DNA of 55,477 nt from an uncultured bacterium (lineage in GTDB: Bacteria; Bacteroidota; Bacteroidia; Bacteroidales; Bacteroidaceae): contig CAJMSQ010000015.1 of the NCBI GenBank assembly GCA_905216095.1, forward strand, positions 1 to 55,477. Reading direction: 5' to 3'. Below, one piece after another: positions 16,840 through 26,756 of the stretch. The notes under the pieces are model-generated. The model was given only the letters and a program-made list of their open reading frames with translations, did not search any database and was not told the origin of the DNA. The position numbers and the translations under genes were made by a program. Numbering within the stretch: position 1 is the first letter of the stretch; every line of letters begins with the position of its first letter.

Positions 16840-17931
16840 ATGGATATGACAGATAGCGTAGCATTTACAACCCTGTCCTCGCGACCGGGAGGATGTTTGG
16901 GCGAGCAGTTGCATGAACTGAAGGTGGCCTTGCGTAGCTGGATGACCGGAAAGGGGCTGACGCCGGCCGATTTGCTTCAGACACGTGTGTATCTGACCGA
17001 TGCGGCCAATCAATGGAAGGAACTCCGTTCGCATCCGCTTTATGCCTGTTATCTGTCGTTGGGGGCGGTCTCGTATGTGGAGCAACCGCTGCTTGACGGT
17101 TCGAAGGTGGCTTTGCAACTATGGTTTTGCACCCGTCCGGGACTGAAAAAACGAGGAACTCCCGACTGCATGACGGCCGAATGGGACGACGTGAAACTGC
17201 TGTTCCATTCCGTTCGTTTCGATGCTTCAGAAGTGCGCGGGCTGACGGCGGAAGAACAGACCCGTCTGGCGTTTGAACGCCATTGCGCACTGCTGGCGGA
17301 GCGGGGACTGACGCTCGAAGCGAACTGTCATCGCACGTGGATATATGTGCGCGACATAGACCGCCATTATGCCGGTGTCGTGGCGGGAAGAAACGCTTTT
17401 TTTGCCCGGCAGGGACTGACGCCGCAGACGCACTACATCGCTTCGACGGGAATCGAAGGTTATCCCGACAATGCGGAGGCTGTCGTGAGTATGGACTTTC
17501 TGTCGGTTTACGGTCAGGGCGTCGGTCAGATAAAGTATCTTCATGCGCCCGATTATCTGAACCCGACGCACGAATATGGTGTGGCTTTTGAACGTGGGAC
17601 GGCAGTCGGACTGTCTATGGGACGGTTCCTTTTCATTTCGGGCACGGCCAGTATTGACAGACATGGAGAATGCCTCTATCGGGGTGACGTGTCTGCTCAG
17701 ACAGAACGCCTTTTCCTCAACATAGAGAAATTGTTGCAGGACGGTAGCGCGGCTTTGTCCGATTTGCGGTATATGATAATCTATCTGCGTGATGTGGCCG
17801 ACCGCGAAACGGTGTGCCGGTATATGGAAGAGCATTTTCCCGACACGCCGTATCTGCTGACTGCTGCGCGCGTGTGCCGCCCTGAGTGGCTGATTGAGGT
17901 GGAAGGCATCGCTGTGGTCCCCGAAACCTGA
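16840..17931 (+). CDS. Rid/YjgF-fold protein, possibly chorismatase (FkbO/Hyg5)-like
   Basis: The product has about 363 residues. An N-terminal half (about 1-130) looks like a Rid/YjgF domain (LKVALRSWMTGKGLTPADLL, RVYLTD). A second half (about 150-360) carries 'HRTWIYVRDIDRHYAG', 'GRNAFF', 'HYIASTGIEG', 'FISGTASI' and 'SDLRYMIIYLRDVAD'. That arrangement resembles the chorismatase/XanB2 group, whose members hydrolyse chorismate to dihydroxy- or hydroxybenzoates and are built on a Rid-like fold. I cannot confirm the catalytic set, so the function stays open. Starts at 16810, 16840 and 16846 are all possible; I use 16840, where the family-like region begins soon after. It follows the radical SAM gene and may share its transcript. 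Confidence 0.6.
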   Translation: MDMTDSVAFTTLSSRPGGCLGEQLHELKVALRSWMTGKGLTPADLLQTRVYLTDAANQWKELRSHPLYACYLSLGAVSYVEQPLLDGSKVALQLWFCTRPGLKKRGTPDCMTAEWDDVKLLFHSVRFDASEVRGLTAEEQTRLAFERHCALLAERGLTLEANCHRTWIYVRDIDRHYAGVVAGRNAFFARQGLTPQTHYIASTGIEGYPDNAEAVVSMDFLSVYGQGVGQIKYLHAPDYLNPTHEYGVAFERGTAVGLSMGRFLFISGTASIDRHGECLYRGDVSAQTERLFLNIEKLLQDGSAALSDLRYMIIYLRDVADRETVCRYMEEHFPDTPYLLTAARVCRPEWLIEVEGIAVVPET

Positions 17932-18310
17932 AGAAAGTATAATCCGGCTATTAATGGTTGCGGAGCGGTTAAGCGGAAAATGCGGTTGCTATATCCGTTT
18001 CCGCAGTGTTTCTGTGATTAATGAATCCCGCTGATTATGGACATTCTGTTTATTAAAACAATCTTAAATCTTTCGCTTTTTCCCGTAAATAATTCGGTTT
18101 CGTACAGAATGTAAGTTGAGCCTGTCATGGTCCTGCTACCCCTTTGGATACTGTGCGAGAATGGCAGTTGTTAAAAGATGTCAATCAAATAAAGATTTCT
18201 TTAGCTTTCACATTTTGAATATTAAAAAGCTATTAAATTTGCTACCTATTAGTAGGAGTGTACAGACACGAATATACAATAAAAATATATACTTAATAGA
18301 TTTAATGCGT
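17932..18310. other. Intergenic region before the FAS1/SusCD locus
   Basis: No gene is convincing here. The sequence is AT-rich toward the right. A TAAATTTG (18234-18241) resembles a -7 box and TTTG occurs at 18214-18217, but the spacer of 16 bases is too short for the consensus. If this is the promoter, the leader to 18311 is about 65 bases. The frame of the next gene stays open back to 18116, but that part does not look like protein. Confidence 0.45.
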
Positions 18311-21300
18311 ATGAAAAACCGTTTTAGCAAAATGGGTAAATCGTTGCTTGGAGCAATGTGCCTACTCTCAACTTGCGGTATTACGTATTCTTGCTCAGAT
18401 GATTATGATCTCGATGAGACCATGCCGAGCTTCTTGGGCGGGAGTATTTACGATGAGTTGAAGTCAGGGCGTTCCGGCAATTTCAGTACGGTGGTTCGAC
18501 TTATTGATGACCTGAAGTACACGGATGTGCTGTCGAAGACGGGTAGCAAGACCCTGTTCGTGGCAGACGATGATGCCTACAAGAAATTCTTTGAGAATAA
18601 TTCTTGGGGGGTTACGAAGTACGAAGATCTTTCAACTGCGCAAAAGAGCATTCTTTTGTACGGCTCCATGCTGAATAATGCCGACGTTTTGGAAATGTTG
18701 CCTTATTCAAATGGTGGCGGTAGCCTGACTATGAGACGCTCTACTGCTCTGACTGCCCTGGACAGTGTGAAACTTTGGGAGTGGGATGAACTACCCCAAA
18801 ACCTTAACCTTGATGCGGAGGCAGACGATACGAAAGACCACAAGTTCTGGGAACGGTATCGTAACCAAGCGCATGGCAGTATGCTGATGGCCTTGGATGC
18901 GTCTTCCCCGATGTTGCTGCACTTTATCGAAGACCAGATGAAGGAAAAGAACATCACGCGTGAGGACGTATCGTTTGTATTGAGAGAGAATGACCCTTGG
19001 GTAACTCCCAAGGATGAAGAGGAAGACGGTTCTGTCTCGACGGCTGCAGCTGCCGGCCCGCAGGGAACGCGCACCTATATATATAATAAGAGAGTCATCA
19101 AGCAGGACGTCACCTGTATGAACGGTTACTTCAACGTGATTGACGGTGTGCTCGTTACTCCTCCCAATATGGCGGAGGTTATTCGTGAGAATGAGGATAC
19201 GAAGTTGTTCAGTTCTATGTTGGACCGCTTCAGCGCTCCTTATTATAATGAGGCGCTGACGCAGAGATATCGTCAGAGTCATGATATCGGTAACGATTCA
19301 GTGTTTGAAAAGCGTTATCTTTCCTCCAAGTCGGCCGGCGGTGCAATCAGCCGTGACCCGGACGGAAAGGGCTTGGGCGATTTCCCGCTTTTGGCTTACG
19401 ATCCGGGATGGAATGAATACGCAGTCAGCTCTACGGTTCAGAAAGAATATGACATGGCTGCCATGTTCGTGCCCAATGACGATGCGATGCTTGAATATTT
19501 CACAAAAGCGGGCGGTCGTATGTTCATGGAACGTTATGCAGGAATTCCTACTCAAGAGATTGAAAATATCACGAAAGAGGATCTTTTGAAGTATTTGTAT
19601 AAAGTACCTCTTGACATCATTCAGGTTTTGATTAATAACTTGATGAAGGACTCGTTTAACGAAACGGTGCCCAGCAAGTATTATATGATTACGAATGACG
19701 CGCAGGACCGTATGTTCGGTGAGTCGCAATATCCTGGCGTGGATGATTATAAGAAAGTAATCACCAAATCTCTGTTGGCCAACAATGGTGTCGTTTATGT
19801 GATGGATCGCGTGATTTCTCCCGCAGACTTCGCTTCTGTCATGGGACCTTCTATTTATTCAAAGAATACGCAGATTGTCAAGTCCATCGTTCGTGCTGAC
19901 GACAGCTACATCGGTGACAACTATAATCAGGCTCCTTTGCAGAAGTATTACAGTACTTACTTGAAGGCCATGCAGTCGCGTTTCTCTTTCTTCGTTCCCG
20001 TTGATGAAGGCTTGGGTACGTACGGTTATGTGGACCCTATGTCTTTGGCTTCCAAGATTCCTACGTATTATAAATATTGGAGATGGGAATATCGTCCTAC
20101 CCAGGACGCTATTGTTCCTGTCAGAGCCGTGGCTTATCGCTATAATCTGGATAAGGGACAGAGTGAGCTGGACAATCAGGCCGGTGAGAATATTCCCGGT
20201 GGCCGACTTTCCGAACCCAACCAGAGTTTGAATGACAAGTCCGGAAGAGTTAAACGTACATTGTTCCTTGACATGATAGACCAACATATCGTTGTGCACG
20301 ACAAGGATAATGGAGGAAAGGAAGGCATCAGCGGCGACCGTAAATATTATACGGCACGTAGCGGTGCTCCCGTGATTGTGATTAAAGGCGAACAGGGTAA
20401 GAATGGGGTCGGAATGGAAGTGAACGGCGGTTTCCAATGGGAACTGAAACGTGACGCATCCGAGATGAATGACTTTGATTGTAAGGTTATTGAAGGGCAT
20501 GATATGACAGCAGACAATAATGGCGGATACGGTAATGGTATGACCTATTTCTTGGATCGTCCGATGCAACCGGCCATGAAGTCTGTTTACAATGTTCTTT
20601 CTTCCGACAGAGATCATTATGCTACTTTCTTCGGCCTCTGCAATGCTTCGTTTGCTGAAGAAGATTTGATTCTTGCCGGCTTCAAGGAAGAAATCGACAA
20701 CAGTAACGTAAAGGATAAGGTCCAGGCATGGAAGAACGAACAGCGTAAGTACTTGGTTCTTACTAATGACGGATTTAATCCTGCTTCAGGAGAAAAGATT
20801 GTTCGTTTTCTGAATAATTACAGGTATACTGTTTACGTTCCGTCCAATGACGCCATGAATATCGCTTTCAAAAACGGCTTGATGACGCATGACGAAATTC
20901 ATGATTGGATTCAGGACCATAAGGGCGAGGATGGTAAGTTGAGTGCAAATGACAAGGTCAAGGCCAAGGCCATGATTACGATGCTGGTTAATTTCATGAA
21001 GTACCATTTCCAGGATCAGGCTTTCTATGTGGATAAGGTAGAAAAGGCTGCGGCTCCGTATCAGACTTCTTGTACTGACTATTCGGCAGAAGGTAATCTG
21101 AACTATGTGAACATCACGATGCGGCAGGCCAACGATAAGATTTTTGTAACGGACAGAACCGGCCTTACGCAAGAAGTGGTTGAGCCTTATAACGTCTTGG
21201 CTCGTGACGTCAATTATGATGCCATCGTGAATAATCCCAACAACTATCCTACGATAAACAGTTCTTCGTATGTAGTTCTGCACCAAGTGGATAATCCTTT

Positions 21301-21412
21301 GACCTTTGTAGACCCAGACAAATGGAAAGAGTATCATGGCAGATATGACGGTGCTTGGGCTAACCCCTCTGATGCAAAAGCATTCTTGGCTAAGTACAGA
21401 ATCGTAAAATAA
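18311..21412 (+). CDS. Surface lipoprotein with four fasciclin (FAS1)-like domains
   Basis: The product has 1033 residues from the ATG at 18311 (18305 is also possible). A signal peptide ends at a lipobox with Cys28, followed by Ser-Asp-Asp, the Bacteroidetes surface-export pattern. Four FAS1-like modules can be traced by their H1-type strands: TLFVADDDAYKKF (81), AAMFVPNDDAMLEYF (383), FSFFVPVDEG (558) and YTVYVPSNDAMNIAF (839). Their closing strands are NGYFNVIDGVLVTP, NGVVYVMDRVISP and others. The modules are much longer than the usual 130-140 residues because of insertions. FAS1 domains serve in adhesion and matrix binding. It is first in a seven-gene same-strand locus and ends 7 bases before susC. 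Confidence 0.85.
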   Translation: MKNRFSKMGKSLLGAMCLLSTCGITYSCSDDYDLDETMPSFLGGSIYDELKSGRSGNFSTVVRLIDDLKYTDVLSKTGSKTLFVADDDAYKKFFENNSWGVTKYEDLSTAQKSILLYGSMLNNADVLEMLPYSNGGGSLTMRRSTALTALDSVKLWEWDELPQNLNLDAEADDTKDHKFWERYRNQAHGSMLMALDASSPMLLHFIEDQMKEKNITREDVSFVLRENDPWVTPKDEEEDGSVSTAAAAGPQGTRTYIYNKRVIKQDVTCMNGYFNVIDGVLVTPPNMAEVIRENEDTKLFSSMLDRFSAPYYNEALTQRYRQSHDIGNDSVFEKRYLSSKSAGGAISRDPDGKGLGDFPLLAYDPGWNEYAVSSTVQKEYDMAAMFVPNDDAMLEYFTKAGGRMFMERYAGIPTQEIENITKEDLLKYLYKVPLDIIQVLINNLMKDSFNETVPSKYYMITNDAQDRMFGESQYPGVDDYKKVITKSLLANNGVVYVMDRVISPADFASVMGPSIYSKNTQIVKSIVRADDSYIGDNYNQAPLQKYYSTYLKAMQSRFSFFVPVDEGLGTYGYVDPMSLASKIPTYYKYWRWEYRPTQDAIVPVRAVAYRYNLDKGQSELDNQAGENIPGGRLSEPNQSLNDKSGRVKRTLFLDMIDQHIVVHDKDNGGKEGISGDRKYYTARSGAPVIVIKGEQGKNGVGMEVNGGFQWELKRDASEMNDFDCKVIEGHDMTADNNGGYGNGMTYFLDRPMQPAMKSVYNVLSSDRDHYATFFGLCNASFAEEDLILAGFKEEIDNSNVKDKVQAWKNEQRKYLVLTNDGFNPASGEKIVRFLNNYRYTVYVPSNDAMNIAFKNGLMTHDEIHDWIQDHKGEDGKLSANDKVKAKAMITMLVNFMKYHFQDQAFYVDKVEKAAAPYQTSCTDYSAEGNLNYVNITMRQANDKIFVTDRTGLTQEVVEPYNVLARDVNYDAIVNNPNNYPTINSSSYVVLHQVDNPLTFVDPDKWKEYHGRYDGAWANPSDAKAFLAKYRIVK

Positions 21413-21419
21413 TAATATT

Positions 21420-24400
21420 ATGAATAACATAAAGTATATATTGACTTTAGCCCTTTGCTTTTGCTGCTCTATGGCGTTTGCGCAAAAGCGAATTACGGGT
21501 CACGTCTGGAGCAAGACAGACAACGGGCCTGTGATTATGGCAAATGTTGCCGAGTTGGATAAAACCAACCGTGCGGTGAGGGCTACGCAAACGGATGCCA
21601 ATGGTAACTTCTCCTTGCAGACTACCGGTAATCCGAATAACATTCTGCAAGTATCTTATATCGGTTATACAACGGAGCGTCGTACTATCGGTACGACAAC
21701 GAACTTCCGAATCGAGTTGAAGGACAAGAATACTTTCAAGGAGGCTTCGGTTACCGTTACGCGTAAGTTGAAATCGAATGGCTTGACTATCCCTGAACGT
21801 GAAATATCAGTGGCTCAACAGTCTCTGAACATGGACGAGATGCAGGGTCTTTCCTTTGAAACTGCAGGTGAAGCTTTGCAGGGACAGATTGCCGGTTTGG
21901 ACATTGTTGCCAATTCGGGTAACTTGGGCTCCGGTACCAGTATGCGTTTGCGTGGTGTGACTTCCATCAATGGTAGTCAGGAACCCTTGATTGTCGTGGA
22001 CGGTTATATTCTGGAAGATTATAATACAGAGGAGTTCGATGCCAATGATATGAACGAGGAGAAGTTTGCAACGCTGTTGCAGGTAAACCCCGAAGACATC
22101 CAAAGCATCAATGTGTTGAAAGACGCCGCGGCTACAGCTATCTGGGGTTCTCGCGGTTCTAACGGTGTTATTGAGATTAAGACGCGTCGTGGTTCTCGCG
22201 GTAAAACCCGTGTGAACTTCAGTTATCGTTTCTCCGGTTCCTGGCAGCCTGAAGGTATGAAGATGCTTACCGGTGATGAATATACGATGATGTTGAAGCA
22301 GGCTTACCATAATCCTAATCCTGAAGCCAGCAACCCCGCCGATAATATTGTCGAGTTGCAGTATCTTACGCAGTATCCTGCTTATTATGGTAACTATTCG
22401 GCAAATACCGATTGGGTGAAAGAGGTTACTCAGTTCGGTCAGACGCACAATTATGGTTTGGCTATCTCCGGTGGTGGTGAGAAAGCTACTTTCCGTGTAT
22501 CTGCCAGCTACGACCATGAAACGGGTACCATCATCAAGCAGACGCTTGACCGTTTGACTTCCCGTCTTGCATTGGACTACTTCGTTTCTGACCGTATCAA
22601 GTTCTCTTCAAACTTCTCTTTGACTTATACGAAGCAGAACAAAAACTACGATGACGGCCTTTTGGGCTATGCTTACAATGCAATGCCTAACATGTCGGTG
22701 TATAGAAATGAGTTGGACATAAAAAGCAATACATATTATAATACCGGAGAGTATTTCCAATTGCCGCCTGCTGCTGCTACTGCCGGTTTCGCTCCCGATC
22801 TTAGTCAGCAAACGCTGACTTCCTATTATCTGAGCGATATGGTTAGTAACGGTAACCCGGTTGCCATCGGTAACTTGGCTTGGCGTCGTCTCTCCACTTA
22901 TACGATTACTCCGCAGTTCTCTTTGGAATATAAACTGTTGGGTAAGAATGACGATGAAACGCAATTGACTTATACCGGTGAGGTTTGGATGAATGCCTAT
23001 ACCGAAACGACGAACCGTTATTATCCTTCTTATTTGACTTCGAGAAGTTGGTCGGATGATCCGGGATTGGATTTGACAGCTAACTCTGAGTATAAGAATT
23101 TGGACTTTACGACCCGTCATACATTGGTGTTCCGTCCTTATTTCACGAATGACAAACATTCTTTGCAGATATTGGCGCGCTTGGATGTCGGTTCAAGCAA
23201 TTCCACTTCGCAGAGTATGAACTCCTCGGGTACGAACCATAATATCACGGACCCCACGGTTCCGGCATACCTCAGAGGCTTGTCTTCCGGTACTGGTAAG
23301 GGACACACGATGAGTGGAACCGGTTCGTTGCACTATTCTTATGGTTCGAAGTACTCTTTCGACTTTACGATTCGTGCCGACGGTAGCACCAAGTTCGGTT
23401 CCGGTAACAAGTGGGGCTTCTTCCCCGGTATCTCCGGCCGTTGGAATATCAGTGACGAGGAATTCTTCAAGCCCTTGAAGAAGGTTGTCAGCATGTTGGC
23501 ATTCCGTCCGGGCTGGGGTGTCACCGGTAATGCAAGTTTCGGCGAAGGACTCATATATAATAATTATGGAACGTCCGGTTCTTACAATGGTGTTACAGGC
23601 TTTGCTCCTACAAACCTCCGTTTGACCAAGATTCGTTGGGAGAAAACTAAATCCTGGAATATGGGTGTGAACTTGAACCTGTTCAATGACATGATTAAGT
23701 TCGACTTGAACGTTTACAACAAGAAGACAACCGACTTGTTGAACTACAATGTTCGCGTTCCGTCTTCAACCGGTTTCTCTTCGATTGGTTCTGCCAATAT
23801 CGGTTCTATGGAGAATGAAGGTTGGGAATTGTATGTTTCGACCGGAAATATCTTGAAGTTGGGTAAATTCCATGCGAACCTTCGTTTCAATATCGCGCAG
23901 AATATCAATACTGTGACCGAGATGGATGCTTCCGTGCTTGCTACCAACAATACGGACTTCGATTATAACAACGAGTCCATCATGAGACGTGTACAGATTG
24001 GACATGCGCTGGGCGGTATCTATGGTTTCCGTTACAAAGGTGTTTATGCCTATGACTACAAGCACAATGGATATTTTGCCAACGATAAAGATAATGCATA
24101 TTGGGATGCTGATGGTAATATTAATACTGCAAAGGCAACCGGCAAGACGGCTCCTATTGTTTATGATGCCAATGGTAAAGTCGTTTATGACAAGGATGGT
24201 AACCCGTTGCAGATGGTTTATAACTTCGGCGGTGTGAACTACAAGTTCGAAGGTGGTGATGTCATCTATGAAGATATTAACCATGACGGACAGATTGACG
24301 AATTGGATATCGTTTATCTTGGTGGTTCGAATCCTAAAATCAATGGCGGTTTCGGTATAGACCTGACTTATGGTCAGTGGCAGTTGAAGACCAACTTTAA

Positions 24401-24836
24401 CTTCCGTATCGGAAACAAGATTCTGAATATGGCTCGTATGTATGCTGAAGACATGCGTACGAATAAGAACCAGAGTGCCGCTGTGAACCACCGTTGGAGA
24501 ACTAACGGACAGGTTACTGAAATACCTCGTGCAATGAGTACTAAGGTTGCCAATGGTAATACTTACAACGCTTTGATTAGCGATAGATATGTAGAGCCGG
24601 GTGACTTCCTCCGTTTCCAATACTTCCAGCTTTCTTATAACTTTAAGGCAGAAAAGCTGAAGAAGATTGGTTTGAGCTCTTTGAGAATGTCCGCTTCCGG
24701 AAATAATCTCTTCTTCTGGACCAAGTATTCAGGTGTAGACCCCGAGCATTCGGCTTCCGGTTTCTCGCCCTGCGTGGATAATTCTCAAACACCGCGCTCA
24801 CGTTCGTTCACGTTGAGTTTGAATGTAGGTTTCTAA
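21420..24836 (+). CDS. SusC/RagA family TonB-dependent outer-membrane transporter
   Basis: The product has 1138 residues. A signal peptide (1-21, ending MAFA-Q) is followed by a CarboxypepD_reg-like domain (about 23-105) and a TonB plug (about 140-250) with the motif PLIVVDGYILED and the segment 'NVLKDAAATAIWGSRGSNGVIEIKT', hallmarks of SusC/RagA. The rest is a 22-strand barrel ending in an aromatic residue (LSLNVGF). SusC proteins import large substrates through the outer membrane with TonB energy, capped by a SusD lipoprotein. It pairs with the SusD gene 12 bases downstream. The substrate is unknown: no polysaccharide enzymes are nearby and the neighbours are FAS1 lipoproteins. Confidence 0.96.
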   Translation: MNNIKYILTLALCFCCSMAFAQKRITGHVWSKTDNGPVIMANVAELDKTNRAVRATQTDANGNFSLQTTGNPNNILQVSYIGYTTERRTIGTTTNFRIELKDKNTFKEASVTVTRKLKSNGLTIPEREISVAQQSLNMDEMQGLSFETAGEALQGQIAGLDIVANSGNLGSGTSMRLRGVTSINGSQEPLIVVDGYILEDYNTEEFDANDMNEEKFATLLQVNPEDIQSINVLKDAAATAIWGSRGSNGVIEIKTRRGSRGKTRVNFSYRFSGSWQPEGMKMLTGDEYTMMLKQAYHNPNPEASNPADNIVELQYLTQYPAYYGNYSANTDWVKEVTQFGQTHNYGLAISGGGEKATFRVSASYDHETGTIIKQTLDRLTSRLALDYFVSDRIKFSSNFSLTYTKQNKNYDDGLLGYAYNAMPNMSVYRNELDIKSNTYYNTGEYFQLPPAAATAGFAPDLSQQTLTSYYLSDMVSNGNPVAIGNLAWRRLSTYTITPQFSLEYKLLGKNDDETQLTYTGEVWMNAYTETTNRYYPSYLTSRSWSDDPGLDLTANSEYKNLDFTTRHTLVFRPYFTNDKHSLQILARLDVGSSNSTSQSMNSSGTNHNITDPTVPAYLRGLSSGTGKGHTMSGTGSLHYSYGSKYSFDFTIRADGSTKFGSGNKWGFFPGISGRWNISDEEFFKPLKKVVSMLAFRPGWGVTGNASFGEGLIYNNYGTSGSYNGVTGFAPTNLRLTKIRWEKTKSWNMGVNLNLFNDMIKFDLNVYNKKTTDLLNYNVRVPSSTGFSSIGSANIGSMENEGWELYVSTGNILKLGKFHANLRFNIAQNINTVTEMDASVLATNNTDFDYNNESIMRRVQIGHALGGIYGFRYKGVYAYDYKHNGYFANDKDNAYWDADGNINTAKATGKTAPIVYDANGKVVYDKDGNPLQMVYNFGGVNYKFEGGDVIYEDINHDGQIDELDIVYLGGSNPKINGGFGIDLTYGQWQLKTNFNFRIGNKILNMARMYAEDMRTNKNQSAAVNHRWRTNGQVTEIPRAMSTKVANGNTYNALISDRYVEPGDFLRFQYFQLSYNFKAEKLKKIGLSSLRMSASGNNLFFWTKYSGVDPEHSASGFSPCVDNSQTPRSRSFTLSLNVGF

Positions 24837-24848
24837 GATAAGACAGCA

Positions 24849-26741
24849 ATGAAAAGTAAGAAAATATATAGTAAGTTACTTGTTGCCGGAAGTCTCCTTG
24901 TCGGAGGTTTGGGAATAGCATCTTGTGATGACTATTTGACCGTCCTGCCTTCCAATAGCGTTATTGAGGATGATTTCTGGAAAGAACAGGGTGATGTAGA
25001 CCAGGCTCGTGCTGCAGCGTATGCCCAGCTGACCGGTTTGACAGACAAGATTCTGCTTTGGGGAGAGGTTCGTTCGGACAATCTTTCGTTGAACGATATG
25101 ACCCAGCAAGGCATTTCTCGTTTGCAACAAGGCATTTTGATGCCTACGGAAGGCATGTTCGATTGGGCCGGATTCTATAGAGGCATCAATTTGTGTAATC
25201 TTGTGATTGAGCATGGCGATGCCATGACGGTTCCCGGACAGGAAGTAGACCCCGGATTCCGTTTAAGCAACTGGCGTCCTATTCGTTCGGAGATGTTGGC
25301 CTTGCGTGCGCTTTACTATTTCTATCTGGTGCGTGCCTATCGTGACGTTCCTTATGTGACGAAAGCAGTGACGACAGATGAAGAAGCCATGAACAGCCGT
25401 ATAGCAGCCACTTCGGGTGTGGTTATTTTGGGAGAGTTGATTAAACAACTCGAAGCTGAAAATGATGGCGCGCTCAAGTATGCTGCCGAAAATTTCGGTT
25501 CGCAATCCGATAATAAGGGACGTTTCACCCGTATCGGTATTCGTGCTTTGCTTGCAGACATGTATCTGTGGAGAGCTGCCATGTTGCAGAAATCCGATGA
25601 CAAGGGTGATGAGATTCTTGATGATGAAAATAATCCTTTGTCCCAGGCCAGCAAGGATGCATTGAGCAGAACATGTCTGAACAAGGCGATAGATCATTGC
25701 GATGCGGTTCTGCATGTGATGGATTCTGTTTATAAGAAGGACCTTACAGACAACCAGATTACGAACGACCCCAACCAAGGAAAGAATTATCCCTATCTGA
25801 CGCGTCTGAGATCCCGCGGATTGCAGAGTGTCGTGGATGATTTGTATTCTACGCTGTGGGCGTACAAGAATTCTTCCGAGTCTATTCTTGAGTTACAGTA
25901 TGACGGAGTTCAGAATTCCAATTCCACTGTTACGACCTACTTCTCCAATTATAGCAGTAACTCCCTCCATTCCGGTCGTTTGGTCGGCAACGGTATCATG
26001 ACAAACAATGCCGGTATTTCGTACGACCCCGCCAAGGGATACGGTCTTACCGACTTGCGCTTGTTGCAGACATTCGCGTACACCGCGGCTACTTCTACGC
26101 AGCCTGTAATTCATAAGAACGTGTTGCAGATGTATGCTGTAGAAAACTTGCGGGATATGACCGAAGGAATTTCTTCCGCAACTTATCGTAATAATGCCAA
26201 TATGAACTGGCCCATCTATCGTTTGACGGATATCATGCTTATTAAGGCAGAAGCAATCGCCCGTGCCAATATGAATACGAAAGCTGCGGATGGCAATATC
26301 GTCAATGAAGGTTTCAAGTTGGTCAATGCCATTTTCGAAAGAAACAATCCGGCGCTGTCTCCTTCCAAACTTGACGACGGTTCGGCCAATTCCGACGCAT
26401 CTCCTTACATCAGTGACCGACTGAACAAGGATTATGCGTATGTGAAGGATAACGAAAAGACCGGTGCGGCTTTATTGGCTTTGGTTTACGAAGAGCGTCA
26501 GCGTGAGTTCATCGGCGAAGGCAAGCGTTGGTTTGACATTACCCGTCAGGTAGAAATATCTAACAGTCCCTCATCAGTGATGTCCGATTTCATTTCTTTG
26601 TCTACGTCGGTCAAGAACCGTCTGAAAGTATTCCAGGCATTCTATAATCCTATCTATAGTGAGGAAATAAAGGTGAATGGAGTAGAATACGGCGGCGGAC
26701 TGGTACAGAACCCCGTTTGGGACAGATACACTGTAAAATGA
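24849..26741 (+). CDS. SusD/RagB family surface lipoprotein
   Basis: The product has 630 residues. The lipobox GIASC puts the lipid on Cys26, followed by Asp-Asp. The N-terminus (DDYLTVLPSNSVIEDDFW) and the TPR-like helical core (SEMLALRALYYFYLVRAYRDVP) are typical of SusD, as is the C-terminal EERQREFIGEGKRWFDITR. SusD proteins bind the ligand and form the lid of the SusC barrel. It follows its SusC by 12 bases and precedes a FAS1 lipoprotein by 15 bases, so the order in the transcript is FAS1-SusC-SusD-FAS1. Confidence 0.96.
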   Translation: MKSKKIYSKLLVAGSLLVGGLGIASCDDYLTVLPSNSVIEDDFWKEQGDVDQARAAAYAQLTGLTDKILLWGEVRSDNLSLNDMTQQGISRLQQGILMPTEGMFDWAGFYRGINLCNLVIEHGDAMTVPGQEVDPGFRLSNWRPIRSEMLALRALYYFYLVRAYRDVPYVTKAVTTDEEAMNSRIAATSGVVILGELIKQLEAENDGALKYAAENFGSQSDNKGRFTRIGIRALLADMYLWRAAMLQKSDDKGDEILDDENNPLSQASKDALSRTCLNKAIDHCDAVLHVMDSVYKKDLTDNQITNDPNQGKNYPYLTRLRSRGLQSVVDDLYSTLWAYKNSSESILELQYDGVQNSNSTVTTYFSNYSSNSLHSGRLVGNGIMTNNAGISYDPAKGYGLTDLRLLQTFAYTAATSTQPVIHKNVLQMYAVENLRDMTEGISSATYRNNANMNWPIYRLTDIMLIKAEAIARANMNTKAADGNIVNEGFKLVNAIFERNNPALSPSKLDDGSANSDASPYISDRLNKDYAYVKDNEKTGAALLALVYEERQREFIGEGKRWFDITRQVEISNSPSSVMSDFISLSTSVKNRLKVFQAFYNPIYSEEIKVNGVEYGGGLVQNPVWDRYTVK

Positions 26742-26756
26742 TAATACTCTGATTTT

